A stretch of DNA of 64,000 bases from Bacteroidota bacterium. GTDB taxonomy: Bacteria; Bacteroidota; Bacteroidia; Flavobacteriales_D; Sanyastnellaceae. Below are positions 41,835 through 49,999 of the stretch, piece after piece. The stretch spans positions 1 through 64,000 of the forward strand of contig JAQBVN010000002.1 in assembly GCA_027622975.1 (NCBI GenBank), given 5' to 3'. The translations under genes were made by a program, and so were the position numbers. The first letter of the stretch is position 1. Each line of letters opens with the position of its first letter. Below the pieces are notes generated by a model that saw only the letters and a list, made by a program, of their open reading frames with translations, did no database searches and was not told where the DNA came from.

Positions 41835-43795
41835 TAGCCATTCATTGAGGCCAAGAAATCCTCGTTGTTTCGAGAGCTTTCAACCCTGTCCTTGACAAAC
41901 TCCATGGCTTCGATGGAATTCATGTCTGCGAGGTGCTTTCTGAGAATCCAGATGCGTTGCAGCGTCTCCTTGTCGAGCAGCAAATCTTCGCGTCGCGTCC
42001 CGGAAGACAAAATATCGATGGCAGGGTAGATGCGACGGTTTGAGATCCGACGATCGAGTTGGAGTTCCATGTTACCCGTTCCCTTGAATTCTTCAAAAAT
42101 CACCTCATCCATTTTGGATCCAGTTTCGGTCAGCGCAGTGGCAATGATGGACAAGGACCCACCATTTTCAATGTTTCTGGCCGCTCCAAAGAACCGCTTC
42201 GGTTTTTGGAGGGCATTGGCCTCGACACCTCCAGACAAGATCTTCCCAGAGGAAGGGCTCACCGTGTTGTAGGCTCTTGCCAAACGAGTGATGGAGTCGA
42301 GCAAAATGCATACATCGTGGCCGCACTCAACCATGCGCTTGGCCTTTTCGAGAACCAAATTGGCGATTCGTACATGACGATCCGCTGGCTCATCAAAGGT
42401 TGAGGCGATGACTTCCGCGTTTACACTTCGCTTCATGTCAGTGACTTCTTCAGGTCGTTCGTCAATGAGCAAAATGATCAGGTACACTTCAGGGTGGTTC
42501 AGGCTGATGGCATTGGCCACATCCTTCAGCAATGTCGTCTTTCCCGTTTTAGGCTGTGAAACGATCATGCCTCTTTGTCCCTTGCCAATGGGAGCGAAGA
42601 GATCCATCAATCGCGTGCTCACGGTGCCTCGGGCGGTGCTCAGTTTGAATCGCTCTTGCGGAAACAGGGGGGTGAGAAACTTGAATGGCACACGGTTTTT
42701 CACCCATTCTGGGCTTCGTCCGTTGATGGATTTTACATCGATCAATGGATAGTACTTCTCACCAATGCGAGGAGGACGGATCGAAGCCACAACTGTGTCA
42801 CCTGTTTGAAGTCCAAATTGCTTCAGTTGACGTGCAGAGACGTAGACATCGTCCGGTGAATTCAGGTAATTGTAATCTGCAGAGCGCAGGAAGGCATGAC
42901 CTTCTGGTTGAACCTCAACCACACCCTCAGTCTCGACGATGCCATCGAAATCAAACCCATGTTCTTCGGGGTCAGACAAGAATGGATCCCTTCTTTGGTT
43001 CCTTTGATTTCTGTTTTGACGGTCATTGCGGTCGTTGCGGTCATTGCGTTCGCCGCGCTCGTTGCGTTCGTTGCGTTCGTTGCGTTCGTTGCGTTCGTTG
43101 CGTTCGTTGCGTTCGTTGCGTTCGTTGCGTTCGCCGCGTTCGTTGCGTTCGCCGCGTTCGTTGCGTTCGCCGCGTTCGTTGCGCTCGTTGCGATCATTGC
43201 GTTCGTTGCGATCATTGCGTTCGTTGCGATCATGTCGACCTCTGGTGTTTCGGTCCCTTCCTTGACCGTCGCTTCCACCAGAATTGGAGGACACACCCTC
43301 TTGTGACGAACGGTCTGCAGAACCAACGTCATGGCCCTCTTTCCGCCGTCGATCCCGGCGCTCTCTCATCGATTCCCCGCGTCTGTTGTTGTGCTCTTGG
43401 TTTTCTCCTGCACCATTGCTGTCATCGGCTCCGGAAGCAGTTGGATCGCTTGTTTCAGGAGTGTTCGGGTTCTCGGGTTTTCCCGGATTCGAACCATCTC
43501 GGCCACCGCGATTGCGACGGGAACGAGGTGTTCTGGTTTCCTTGCCATCTTGACCTGGTTCGTTTTCCCCGGCGTCGCGAGCCTTGGATTTGTCGGTCTC
43601 AGCGGAACGGGTTCCGCGGTTGCTGCTGGTGGCTGAAGCTTTGGTGGATGCACTGGACTGTGCTGCCTGTTCGTCCAAAATGCTGTAGACCAAATCCTGC
43701 TTTTTCAGTTTGTCGGCGCGATCTACGCCCAATTTTGTTGCGATTTCGCGCAACTCGGCAACCTTTTTGCCATTCAATTCGATGATGTCAAGCAT
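41834..43795 (-). CDS. rho: Transcription termination factor Rho with a long repetitive insertion
   Basis: Rho is the hexameric RNA-dependent ATPase that terminates transcription. The 653-residue protein has the N-terminal SAP-like region ([21 protein letters not shown]). A disordered insertion of about 230 residues follows, including roughly 23 Arg-Asn-Glu/Arg-Gly-Glu/Arg-Asn-Asp triplets. Then come the RNA-binding cold-shock fold ([22 protein letters not shown]) and the ATPase core with P-loop [13 protein letters not shown] and Walker [13 protein letters not shown]. coli Rho has 419 residues, so the extra length is the insertion. Such insertions occur in many Bacteroidota Rho proteins and can promote condensation or added RNA binding. 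I chose ATG 43795, 67 bp from a good promoter. Confidence 0.96.
   Translation of the reverse strand: MLDIIELNGKKVAELREIATKLGVDRADKLKKQDLVYSILDEQAAQSSASTKASATSSNRGTRSAETDKSKARDAGENEPGQDGKETRTPRSRRNRGGRDGSNPGKPENPNTPETSDPTASGADDSNGAGENQEHNNRRGESMRERRDRRRKEGHDVGSADRSSQEGVSSNSGGSDGQGRDRNTRGRHDRNERNDRNERNDRNERNERGERNERGERNERGERNERNERNERNERNERNERNERNERGERNDRNDRNDRQNRNQRNQRRDPFLSDPEEHGFDFDGIVETEGVVEVQPEGHAFLRSADYNYLNSPDDVYVSARQLKQFGLQTGDTVVASIRPPRIGEKYYPLIDVKSINGRSPEWVKNRVPFKFLTPLFPQERFKLSTARGTVSTRLMDLFAPIGKGQRGMIVSQPKTGKTTLLKDVANAISLNHPEVYLIILLIDERPEEVTDMKRSVNAEVIASTFDEPADRHVRIANLVLEKAKRMVECGHDVCILLDSITRLARAYNTVSPSSGKILSGGVEANALQKPKRFFGAARNIENGGSLSIIATALTETGSKMDEVIFEEFKGTGNMELQLDRRISNRRIYPAIDILSSGTRREDLLLDKETLQRIWILRKHLADMNSIEAMEFVKDRVESSRNNEDFLASMNG
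43021..43232. repeat. 9-bp tandem repeat within rho (encodes RNE/RGE/RND triplets)
   Basis: About 23 tandem 9-bp units, seen on the plus strand as TTCGTTGCG with TTCGCCGCG and ATCATTGCG variants, encode the Arg-rich triplets at about Rho residues 188-258. Unit length is a multiple of three, so slippage would change the length of the insertion without breaking the frame. Confidence 0.9.
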
Positions 43796-43861
43796 CCAAA
43801 TACGTTCTAGGTGGGGGCGGGACTGATGTCCCAGTGTGCATCCGAGTGATGCAATGCAGGT

Positions 43862-43894
43862 CAAAGATAGTGATGGATGTCCCCTGATTGTCAA
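43862..43894 (-). promoter_or_regulatory. Bacteroidota-type promoter for rho
   Basis: On the minus strand TATCTTTG (43869-43862) matches the -7 consensus TAnnTTTG exactly. TTG at 43894-43892 supplies the -33 element with a 22-bp spacer. The ATG of rho is 67 bp from the -7 element, leaving a leader of about 60 bases, long enough for the autoregulation known for rho in other bacteria. Confidence 0.55.
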
Positions 43895-43930
43895 TCCGCC
43901 TTGAAAAATGCGTGGAACACCTCATCTCGT

Positions 43931-44449
43931 TCACGACGATGTGGGTGTTTGCTCCCGCGGCCATTGGATGACGCGCAAGTTTTGGACTTGACCTTGGACC
44001 AGGTCCATCGTCAGCATTGTCCTGACGTGATGGAAACCGGACACCCCTGCGGCTCCTGGATTCAAGTGCAGTCCACCCCAAGAGGGTACGCGCTGCACAA
44101 GCAAAATGTGGCTGTGACCACAAATGAATACATCTGGCCTCTCTTGCCGCAGGACTTGCAAAATTCCTTTGGAATATCGAGGGGGTCGGCCGCCGATGTG
44201 CGTCATCCAAACCTTCAACCCCTCCACCTCAAAACGAAGATGCTCTGGGCAGCGCAACCGAATGTCTGTTCCGTCGATGTTTCCATGAACCGCGCGAAGT
44301 GTGGCCATGGACTCCAGTTGGTCGAGTACATGACCGCGACCAACATCACCAGCATGCCAGATTTCATCACAGTTCTGCATGTGGCGCATCATGGCCTCGT
44401 CGAGGTGGCCATGGGTGTCGGAAAGCAGGACAATGCGCCGTTGAGACAT
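43931..44449 (-). CDS. YfcE/MJ0936-type metallophosphoesterase
   Basis: The 172-residue protein shows the five metal-binding blocks of calcineurin-like phosphoesterases: LLSDTHGHLD, IWHAGDVG, VHGNIDG, THIGG and CGHSHILLV, with LNPGAAG near the C-terminus. This is the YfcE/MJ0936 subfamily of small cytoplasmic phosphodiesterases; physiological substrates are unknown. It lies upstream of rho on the same strand, with the rho promoter placed between its stop and the rho start, and it diverges from the PorE-like gene. Confidence 0.9.
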   Translation of the reverse strand: MSQRRIVLLSDTHGHLDEAMMRHMQNCDEIWHAGDVGRGHVLDQLESMATLRAVHGNIDGTDIRLRCPEHLRFEVEGLKVWMTHIGGRPPRYSKGILQVLRQERPDVFICGHSHILLVQRVPSWGGLHLNPGAAGVSGFHHVRTMLTMDLVQGQVQNLRVIQWPREQTPTSS

Positions 44450-44470
44450 GCCGAATTCTTGTTAGCCTTG
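44441..44470 (+). promoter_or_regulatory. Candidate promoter for the PorE-like gene
   Basis: TTG at 44441-44443 is followed after 19 bp by TAGCCTTG (44463-44470), one mismatch from TAnnTTTG. It lies 32 bp upstream of the ATG at 44503, in the divergent gap to the phosphoesterase gene. Confidence 0.4.
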
Positions 44471-44502
44471 CAAATTGGTACAATTGCCCCGATTTTGGCA
44501 CC

Positions 44503-46494
44503 ATGACTTCTCAACCAAATGATGCGAGGACTCGTCCAAAGTTGAAATTTGTTTGGCTCCATTTTATTTGGATTGTGGCTTTCTGCGGGCCTCATTCGAT
44601 GGAAGCTCAAGTGAACCCGATCAAGGGCAGTGCCAAAAAAGCATACAGCAGGGCCGTTGAGGCGTATCGCAACCGGGATGTGTACGGGGCGTCGGGATAC
44701 CTGAATCGCGCCGTAGAAATCAGTCCATCCTATGCCAAGGCCTGGTTTCTCAAAGCCCAGGTGGAATTGGAATTGGGGCAAACTCAGGCTTCGGAACATG
44801 CCTTGAAAAGGGGATTGGCCATCGATGACTCGATCTATCCAGTCGGCTGGGTTGACTTGGCCCAATTGCAATGGGAGTCTGGACAATATGAGCAAGCGTC
44901 GGCAAGTTTATCCTCGCTGCCGCCTTCTGTGGACATGAGTCCGGAGGGGCTTGATCGCAAGAGATGGGTCGAAGCAGGTGTGGCTTTCAGTTTGAAACAT
45001 GTCGGAGTGCATGAGCAAGAATTGCCGGAATTGGTGCCGGGTGACTTGAACAGTGACGCCCGCGAATACTACGGAGCTTTTGATTTGACTGGAGAGAGAT
45101 TTGTGTTTACGCGAAGCGACATTGCCATGGATTCTCCAGATCGAAACGTCTTTGGAGTCGCAGGTGGAGAGGATTTCTGGGAAGCACAATTGGATGCGAA
45201 AGGTAGTTGGGTCAATGCCCGCCCGCTACGCGGTGTCAATACGCCATTGAATGAGGGAGCACCCACATGGAGCGGAGACGGAAAAACCATGATTTTCACG
45301 GCCTGTGAACTCCCGCGCGAAGGATATGGAGACAGAAGGGGCAAGGGCTCGTGTGACTTGTTTGAATCGACTTGGGAGGAGAAACGTCGTGTGTGGAGCT
45401 TGGGGCAAAACCTTGGTGCACCCAACTCTTCAGGGTGGGAAAGCCAACCAACCCTCAGTGCCGATGGCAACACACTCGTGTTTTCCAAATCTGAGAGAGG
45501 ACTGAACAAGCAAAGCGACCTCTGCATCTGCGAGAGGAGCCCTGCAGGTGGGTGGTCTGAGCCCTCGCTGTTGCCTGGTTTGGTCAATACGCCAAGGATG
45601 GAAGAGAGTTCTTTTCTTCACCCTGACGGCCAAACGCTGTATTTCAGCAGCAACGGCCACCCAGGGTTTGGCGGTCTGGATGTGTTTGTGTCGCGCAGAC
45701 AGCTCGATGGGTCGTGGGGACAACCTGTGAACTTGGGTTGGGGCATCAACAGCCCTCAAGATGACAACAGTCTCGTGGTGACTCCTCAAGGTGACCGGGC
45801 ATTTTTTGCCAGCAACCGGGAAGGGTCTGGGTTGGATTTCTGGCAAGCCTTCCTTCCTGAATCGGCACGTGCCATAGAGGTTGCAAGCCTTCAGGGGGTG
45901 GTTCAAGATGCGATTACAGGCCTGCCTTTGGTCGCCAACGTGCGTTTGATGAATGCTTCCACAGGACTGAAGGTGGGCGAAGTGATGTCCAAACAGGATG
46001 GGTCGTTTATGATGCCCTTGCCAGCGCGGGGAGAGTACAGCTTTGAGGTTCGTCTTGAGGGCTATGTGTTTGGCATTCAATCATATTCTCAAGGTGTCAT
46101 TGACAAAGAGGCGCAATCATTGCATGTTCGCATTGATTTGGACCCCATTGTTTCAGGGACCCAATTCGTGCTTGATGCCATTCAATTCGAATCCGGAAGT
46201 GCTTTCTTGCTCCCGATTTACCAGGCAGGTTGTGAGCAACTCAACATGTGGTTGGAGCAGAATCCATCGATTCACATCACCTTGGTGGGTCATACGGACA
46301 ACGTTGGAAGCCAAGCGTCCAACTTGCAATTGAGTCGCGATCGGGCTTCAGAAGTTAGGAAGTTTTTGATCGATCGGGGGGTCGATGCCAGCCGCATTGA
46401 CGTGGATGGAAAGGGATCAAGTGATCCGCTGGCAGACAATGCCACAGAGGAAGGGAGAGCTGTCAACCGTCGGGTTCAGGTGGTCGTTCAGTAA
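44503..46494 (+). CDS. PorE-like T9SS envelope protein: TPR, WD40-like, carboxypeptidase-regulatory and OmpA domains
   Basis: The 663-residue product has a signal peptide (residues 1-35). TPR-like helices follow (KAYSRAVEAYRNRDVYGASGYLNRAVEISPSYAKAW). Then come WD40-like PD40 repeats (APTWSGDGKTMIFTA, QPTLSADGNTLVFSK, SSFLHPDGQTLYFSSNGHPGFGGLDVF), a carboxypeptidase-regulatory-like domain (SLQGVVQDAITGLPLVANV), and a C-terminal OmpA peptidoglycan-binding domain (ITLVGHTDNVGSQASNLQLSRDRASEV). This order matches PorE, which links the T9SS to peptidoglycan. Paralogues with the same layout exist, so the PorE call rests on domain order and on the nearby porT. I chose ATG 44503 because earlier codons overlap the divergent gene. 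It converges on the receptor gene with a 7-base overlap. Confidence 0.75.
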   Translation: MTSQPNDARTRPKLKFVWLHFIWIVAFCGPHSMEAQVNPIKGSAKKAYSRAVEAYRNRDVYGASGYLNRAVEISPSYAKAWFLKAQVELELGQTQASEHALKRGLAIDDSIYPVGWVDLAQLQWESGQYEQASASLSSLPPSVDMSPEGLDRKRWVEAGVAFSLKHVGVHEQELPELVPGDLNSDAREYYGAFDLTGERFVFTRSDIAMDSPDRNVFGVAGGEDFWEAQLDAKGSWVNARPLRGVNTPLNEGAPTWSGDGKTMIFTACELPREGYGDRRGKGSCDLFESTWEEKRRVWSLGQNLGAPNSSGWESQPTLSADGNTLVFSKSERGLNKQSDLCICERSPAGGWSEPSLLPGLVNTPRMEESSFLHPDGQTLYFSSNGHPGFGGLDVFVSRRQLDGSWGQPVNLGWGINSPQDDNSLVVTPQGDRAFFASNREGSGLDFWQAFLPESARAIEVASLQGVVQDAITGLPLVANVRLMNASTGLKVGEVMSKQDGSFMMPLPARGEYSFEVRLEGYVFGIQSYSQGVIDKEAQSLHVRIDLDPIVSGTQFVLDAIQFESGSAFLLPIYQAGCEQLNMWLEQNPSIHITLVGHTDNVGSQASNLQLSRDRASEVRKFLIDRGVDASRIDVDGKGSSDPLADNATEEGRAVNRRVQVVVQ

Positions 46495-48572
46495 CGCTGT
46501 GAAAAGGGAAGATCGACAACGTCTGGCAAAGCCAATTTGAGGGACAGGAAGAACGTTCGGGGTGGAGCAGGATTCCAGTGCTTTCCTCCAAAGGCGTCCA
46601 GGACATTCCACGATGAGTAGGAGGTTTGGGTTGCGTTGCGCACACCCATCAACACCTGGAATGGTGCATGCAGAGGCTCCCAGCTCCATTGAACATCAAG
46701 CGTGCTGAAGGTGGGGTGCATGGCATCGGTGTTGAATCCCAAGGGGGTAGGGCCAACTGCCCGAAAGACCCAAGAAATGGCACCCTCTCCATCGGTTCGA
46801 CGAATCAAGGTCCACCTGTCTTGGCATTGAATCATCCAGGGCGACGAACCGGGGAGGGGTGCCTGGTTGGCGCGATGTCGCTGAAGCGCCCCGGTGACGG
46901 CAAGTTGGTGCTTTCCGACCTGTTGGGTGAGCACCCATTCCACACCCTGCATCACATGTGAGGAAGAGGCGTGAATGAAAGAGGGTACATCGTTGACATC
47001 CAAAGTTTGGACAATGGGATTCTCCACAACCTGGTGATAGCCTGCCAGTTGCCCCCACACTCCTCGCATCCCACCTTCGACAACCCATGCTGATTCGGCT
47101 TGGAGATTCACCAAACTCTCACCATTTGATTCGAAGGTGGTTGATTCAAAATTGGTCGGGTCGCTGTATCCCGTGCTGACGTGGACAAACGCTGTGCTAC
47201 CCCAAGTTGTGGACTTGGAGATGCCCCACTTGGGCAGGATGTCGGTTTGGACAAATGGTGAATTGTAGTCCAAACCCAGGGCCATCCCTTGTGCCAGACG
47301 TCTTCGGTGCGAAAGGGCAGCTGCCGCCTCCATTCTCCAGCCGTCTCCCCATGCATAGGCCAACGAAGGAGTCACATGAACGCGTGCGCCTGAAAGGGTC
47401 AAATCGCTTCTGAGAAGTCCATCGGGACCAGCCAAGGCTTGGTTCCATTCCTGAAATCGTCCATCATCCATGATGACCAAGGCGGACCCCTCCAGTTGGA
47501 GCGATTGTTCATTCCATTGCCATGCTCCCCATCGGTGGCGAATACGAAGACTGCCGCCAAACCCAGATTCTTCTTTGTATCCTTGGTAGAAGGCAGATGT
47601 GCCATAAGGATTGATTTTTTGGGTCGATCGGAGAAGGAACCAAACATCGAGGCTTTGGGGGTGGCGGGTTGGAAGTCTCGGAATCGAGACGTGATGTCCA
47701 GCCAAGATTCTGCGACGATCGACCATCGCTTGAAAATCGAGGCCGGGGGATCGAAGTGGCGTTTGGAGAGACGTCAAAGCACCGGGTAATGCCCAACGCA
47801 TCCACAGCACGCCCAACCATCCGTGATGGTAGGATCGGTTGGTTTTCCAGCGCGTGTGGGCTTCTCCGTGCATTTTGTCGTTCCACTCCCATGTTCGGTA
47901 GCCTGGGTTGTTGACATAGACGCCCCTCAATTCCACGGGACCGGTGGTCAATCCAAGCCCGGTTTGCCTCAGGATTTGTTGGCTTCCAGTGCTCCCGAGG
48001 GTTCCGCTTCTCCACGTGCCTTCTCTTCGATTGGCAGTTCTCAGCTCCAAGGCACCACCATATGACCCACCATGAGTCACAGCTGCAGGACCGGAGATCA
48101 ATGTCAATTGTCCCATCCAAAGCGGTTCAATCCACTCCATTGGCGTGGTACCATCGGCTTCGGTCATCACAAACCCATCCACCATCAGCATGGTGTTTCT
48201 CACCCCAAACGGGGATCGGAGTGCTGTGCCTCGGATGTTGAGCCTACGACTTCCCCCAGCACCCCGAGTGTCCATGAAGGCGCCTGGAAGCGATTGCAGG
48301 GCTTGAGAAGCATCGAGGTTGCCAAATCCATGAATCAAGCAGGAGTCCGTCATCCACGAAACGGTACTTTGTTGGTTGGGGGATACCAAGGGGAGAAGAG
48401 ACTCCACCGATGCAGCTTCAAGCATGACATGGGGGGCGGTCTCTGTCGAATCTGAGCCGACCGTCACATCGTTCAGGGCCGCGTCGTAACCGTGAACTGG
48501 TGCCTCAATTCCCGAAGAAAAAACAACGGGCAGAATCCACAACCCCGCCCGAGATAACACCTGCAGAATCAC
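46488..48572 (-). CDS. TonB-dependent outer-membrane receptor coupled to a quinoprotein dehydrogenase
   Basis: TonB-dependent receptors import scarce ligands across the outer membrane. The 694-residue product has a signal peptide, a plug domain (ASQALQSLPGAFMDTRGAGGSRRLNIRGT...MLMVDGFVMTEADGT...LISGPAAVTHGGSYGGALELRT) and a C-terminal barrel ending in an aromatic residue (LPFSQRY). It lacks the N-terminal carboxypeptidase-like domain of SusC proteins, so it resembles receptors for siderophores or cofactors. I chose GTG 48572, which gives a GTGA overlap with the dehydrogenase stop and a good signal peptide; the longer frame to 48650 runs into that gene. The ligand is unknown; PQQ is a reasonable guess from context. 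Confidence 0.8.
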   Translation of the reverse strand: MILQVLSRAGLWILPVVFSSGIEAPVHGYDAALNDVTVGSDSTETAPHVMLEAASVESLLPLVSPNQQSTVSWMTDSCLIHGFGNLDASQALQSLPGAFMDTRGAGGSRRLNIRGTALRSPFGVRNTMLMVDGFVMTEADGTTPMEWIEPLWMGQLTLISGPAAVTHGGSYGGALELRTANRREGTWRSGTLGSTGSQQILRQTGLGLTTGPVELRGVYVNNPGYRTWEWNDKMHGEAHTRWKTNRSYHHGWLGVLWMRWALPGALTSLQTPLRSPGLDFQAMVDRRRILAGHHVSIPRLPTRHPQSLDVWFLLRSTQKINPYGTSAFYQGYKEESGFGGSLRIRHRWGAWQWNEQSLQLEGSALVIMDDGRFQEWNQALAGPDGLLRSDLTLSGARVHVTPSLAYAWGDGWRMEAAAALSHRRRLAQGMALGLDYNSPFVQTDILPKWGISKSTTWGSTAFVHVSTGYSDPTNFESTTFESNGESLVNLQAESAWVVEGGMRGVWGQLAGYHQVVENPIVQTLDVNDVPSFIHASSSHVMQGVEWVLTQQVGKHQLAVTGALQRHRANQAPLPGSSPWMIQCQDRWTLIRRTDGEGAISWVFRAVGPTPLGFNTDAMHPTFSTLDVQWSWEPLHAPFQVLMGVRNATQTSYSSWNVLDAFGGKHWNPAPPRTFFLSLKLALPDVVDLPFSQRY

Positions 48573-49972
48573 TTGACCACAAGCAATCGTGTCAGCATGC
48601 CGGTTTGATCTGGTGCCTGGACGCGCAACACAAAAGTTCCTGCCCCCCACGATTGCCCATGGAGTTGTTCAGATTGTTGAACCCAACCGGACGAGACTTC
48701 GCGTCCCTGAACGTCGTACACTACAAAGGGAGCGCCTTGCCAGGCTGGTGAGCACGTCCATTGAAACTCATCGGAGGTAGGGTTTGGAAACACATCGATT
48801 CCGCGATCTTCGGGCCAGGCGACTTCGTCAATGACCACTTGAGGTCTGAATTCCTTGATGATGTTGGGTCCTGACCCTGGGTACTGGGGTCCATTGAAGG
48901 CCAAATAGACAGCTCCGGTGTAAGGGTTGATGGCGACGTCTCGAATTCGTTGGTTGAAGGACGCGAAATGTTGGTCCTCGCTTACTACGGTTAGCCCATC
49001 TTCACTCATGTGGAGTACGCTGAGTCTTTCATACTGACCACTCAATCCTCCCAGGACAGACATGAGTACAGCCCCTTGCCATTCCGGAATGGCTGGGTGG
49101 TTGTAAAACTCAATGCCGTTCACGGCAATGCATGGAGACCACGTTTTCAGAGGTTCAGCAACGTTATTTGTGGCGCAGAATGACTGTTCGCTCGGGGTGT
49201 TGCACTCGCCCTCGACATTGGGCCAGCCGTAGTTGCGTCCGGCTTCGATGATGTTGAATTCATCCCAGTTGCTTTGACCATGTTCAGAGCTGTAAATCAA
49301 GCCGTTAGGACCTAGGCACAGCCCTTGAGAATTTCGGTGGCCCATGCTGAATACAGGACTCCCCACGGTAGGATTGTCGGTTGGGATGCTGCCATCGAGA
49401 TTGAACCGAAGAACCTTGCCATTGGGGTTGTTGGGGTTTTGAGAACTGGTGCCTCCGTCCCCGGTGTCCCCAGTGGTCATGAGCAACGTGTTGTCGGGCA
49501 AAACGAGCAGGCGACTGCCATTGTGAATGCCGCCAGCATCCACGGTGTAGAGAACCTGTTCATTGCCCAAGGTTGCACCGTCCCAATCAAAAACACTCAG
49601 TCTCTCCTCTGCGTTTTGCCAAGAACTACCGGCCGTGTAGACCAAAAACACCTTGGGGTCAGTTTCCCAATCAGGATGCATGGCCATGCCGAGCAAACCA
49701 GGTTCGCCACTTCCTCCGAAGACATTCAAGGAGAGCACTTCCTCATAAGTTCCCGACAACGGGTCAATGCGTAACACGTCCCCAAAACGGGTGGTACACC
49801 ACAGCATGTCATCGGGTCCCCAAAGGATTTCCCATGGGATTTGGACACCCGTGACGAGATCGTACTCCACCAAGGTGGTTTCGCCGATTTGCCACTCAGT
49901 TTGGGCAGTGAGAACATCGTGGATCACCAGAGCGGAGGCGATACTGAAGAGGAAGGGAAGGACTTTCTTCAT
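48569..49972 (-). CDS. PQQ-type glucose/sorbosone dehydrogenase with T9SS type A sorting domain
   Basis: The 467-residue product has a signal peptide (MKKVLPFLFSIASALVIHDVLTAQ) and a six-bladed propeller of the glucose/sorbosone dehydrogenase family. Family blocks include IPWEILWGPDDMLWCTTRFGDVLR, GIHNGSRLLVLPDNTLLMTTGD (catalytic-base His), HGQSNWDEFNIIEAGRNYGWP and RIRDVAINPYTGAVYLA. These enzymes oxidise aldoses with pyrroloquinoline quinone and calcium. The C-terminal ~75 residues (VFPNPTSDEFQW...GAGTFVLRVQ) are a T9SS type A domain, so it is sent to the surface. It lies in the glucan locus, 27 bp behind the GH13 lipoprotein. Sugar oxidation at the cell surface is inferred. Confidence 0.85.
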   Translation of the reverse strand: MKKVLPFLFSIASALVIHDVLTAQTEWQIGETTLVEYDLVTGVQIPWEILWGPDDMLWCTTRFGDVLRIDPLSGTYEEVLSLNVFGGSGEPGLLGMAMHPDWETDPKVFLVYTAGSSWQNAEERLSVFDWDGATLGNEQVLYTVDAGGIHNGSRLLVLPDNTLLMTTGDTGDGGTSSQNPNNPNGKVLRFNLDGSIPTDNPTVGSPVFSMGHRNSQGLCLGPNGLIYSSEHGQSNWDEFNIIEAGRNYGWPNVEGECNTPSEQSFCATNNVAEPLKTWSPCIAVNGIEFYNHPAIPEWQGAVLMSVLGGLSGQYERLSVLHMSEDGLTVVSEDQHFASFNQRIRDVAINPYTGAVYLAFNGPQYPGSGPNIIKEFRPQVVIDEVAWPEDRGIDVFPNPTSDEFQWTCSPAWQGAPFVVYDVQGREVSSGWVQQSEQLHGQSWGAGTFVLRVQAPDQTGMLTRLLVVK

Positions 49973-49999
49973 GGATCAATCGAGGTTTGTTCGCAAAGG

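Noticed and set aside
43021-43232. Possible CRISPR-like array
   Set aside because: Units are 9 bp in direct tandem without spacers and encode Rho protein.
42745-43785. Long plus-strand open frames rich in Cys-Val-Arg, Ala-Phe-Val or Arg-Ser-Leu repeats
   Set aside because: They are antisense readings of the 9-bp repeat tract inside rho, with no start context or family similarity.
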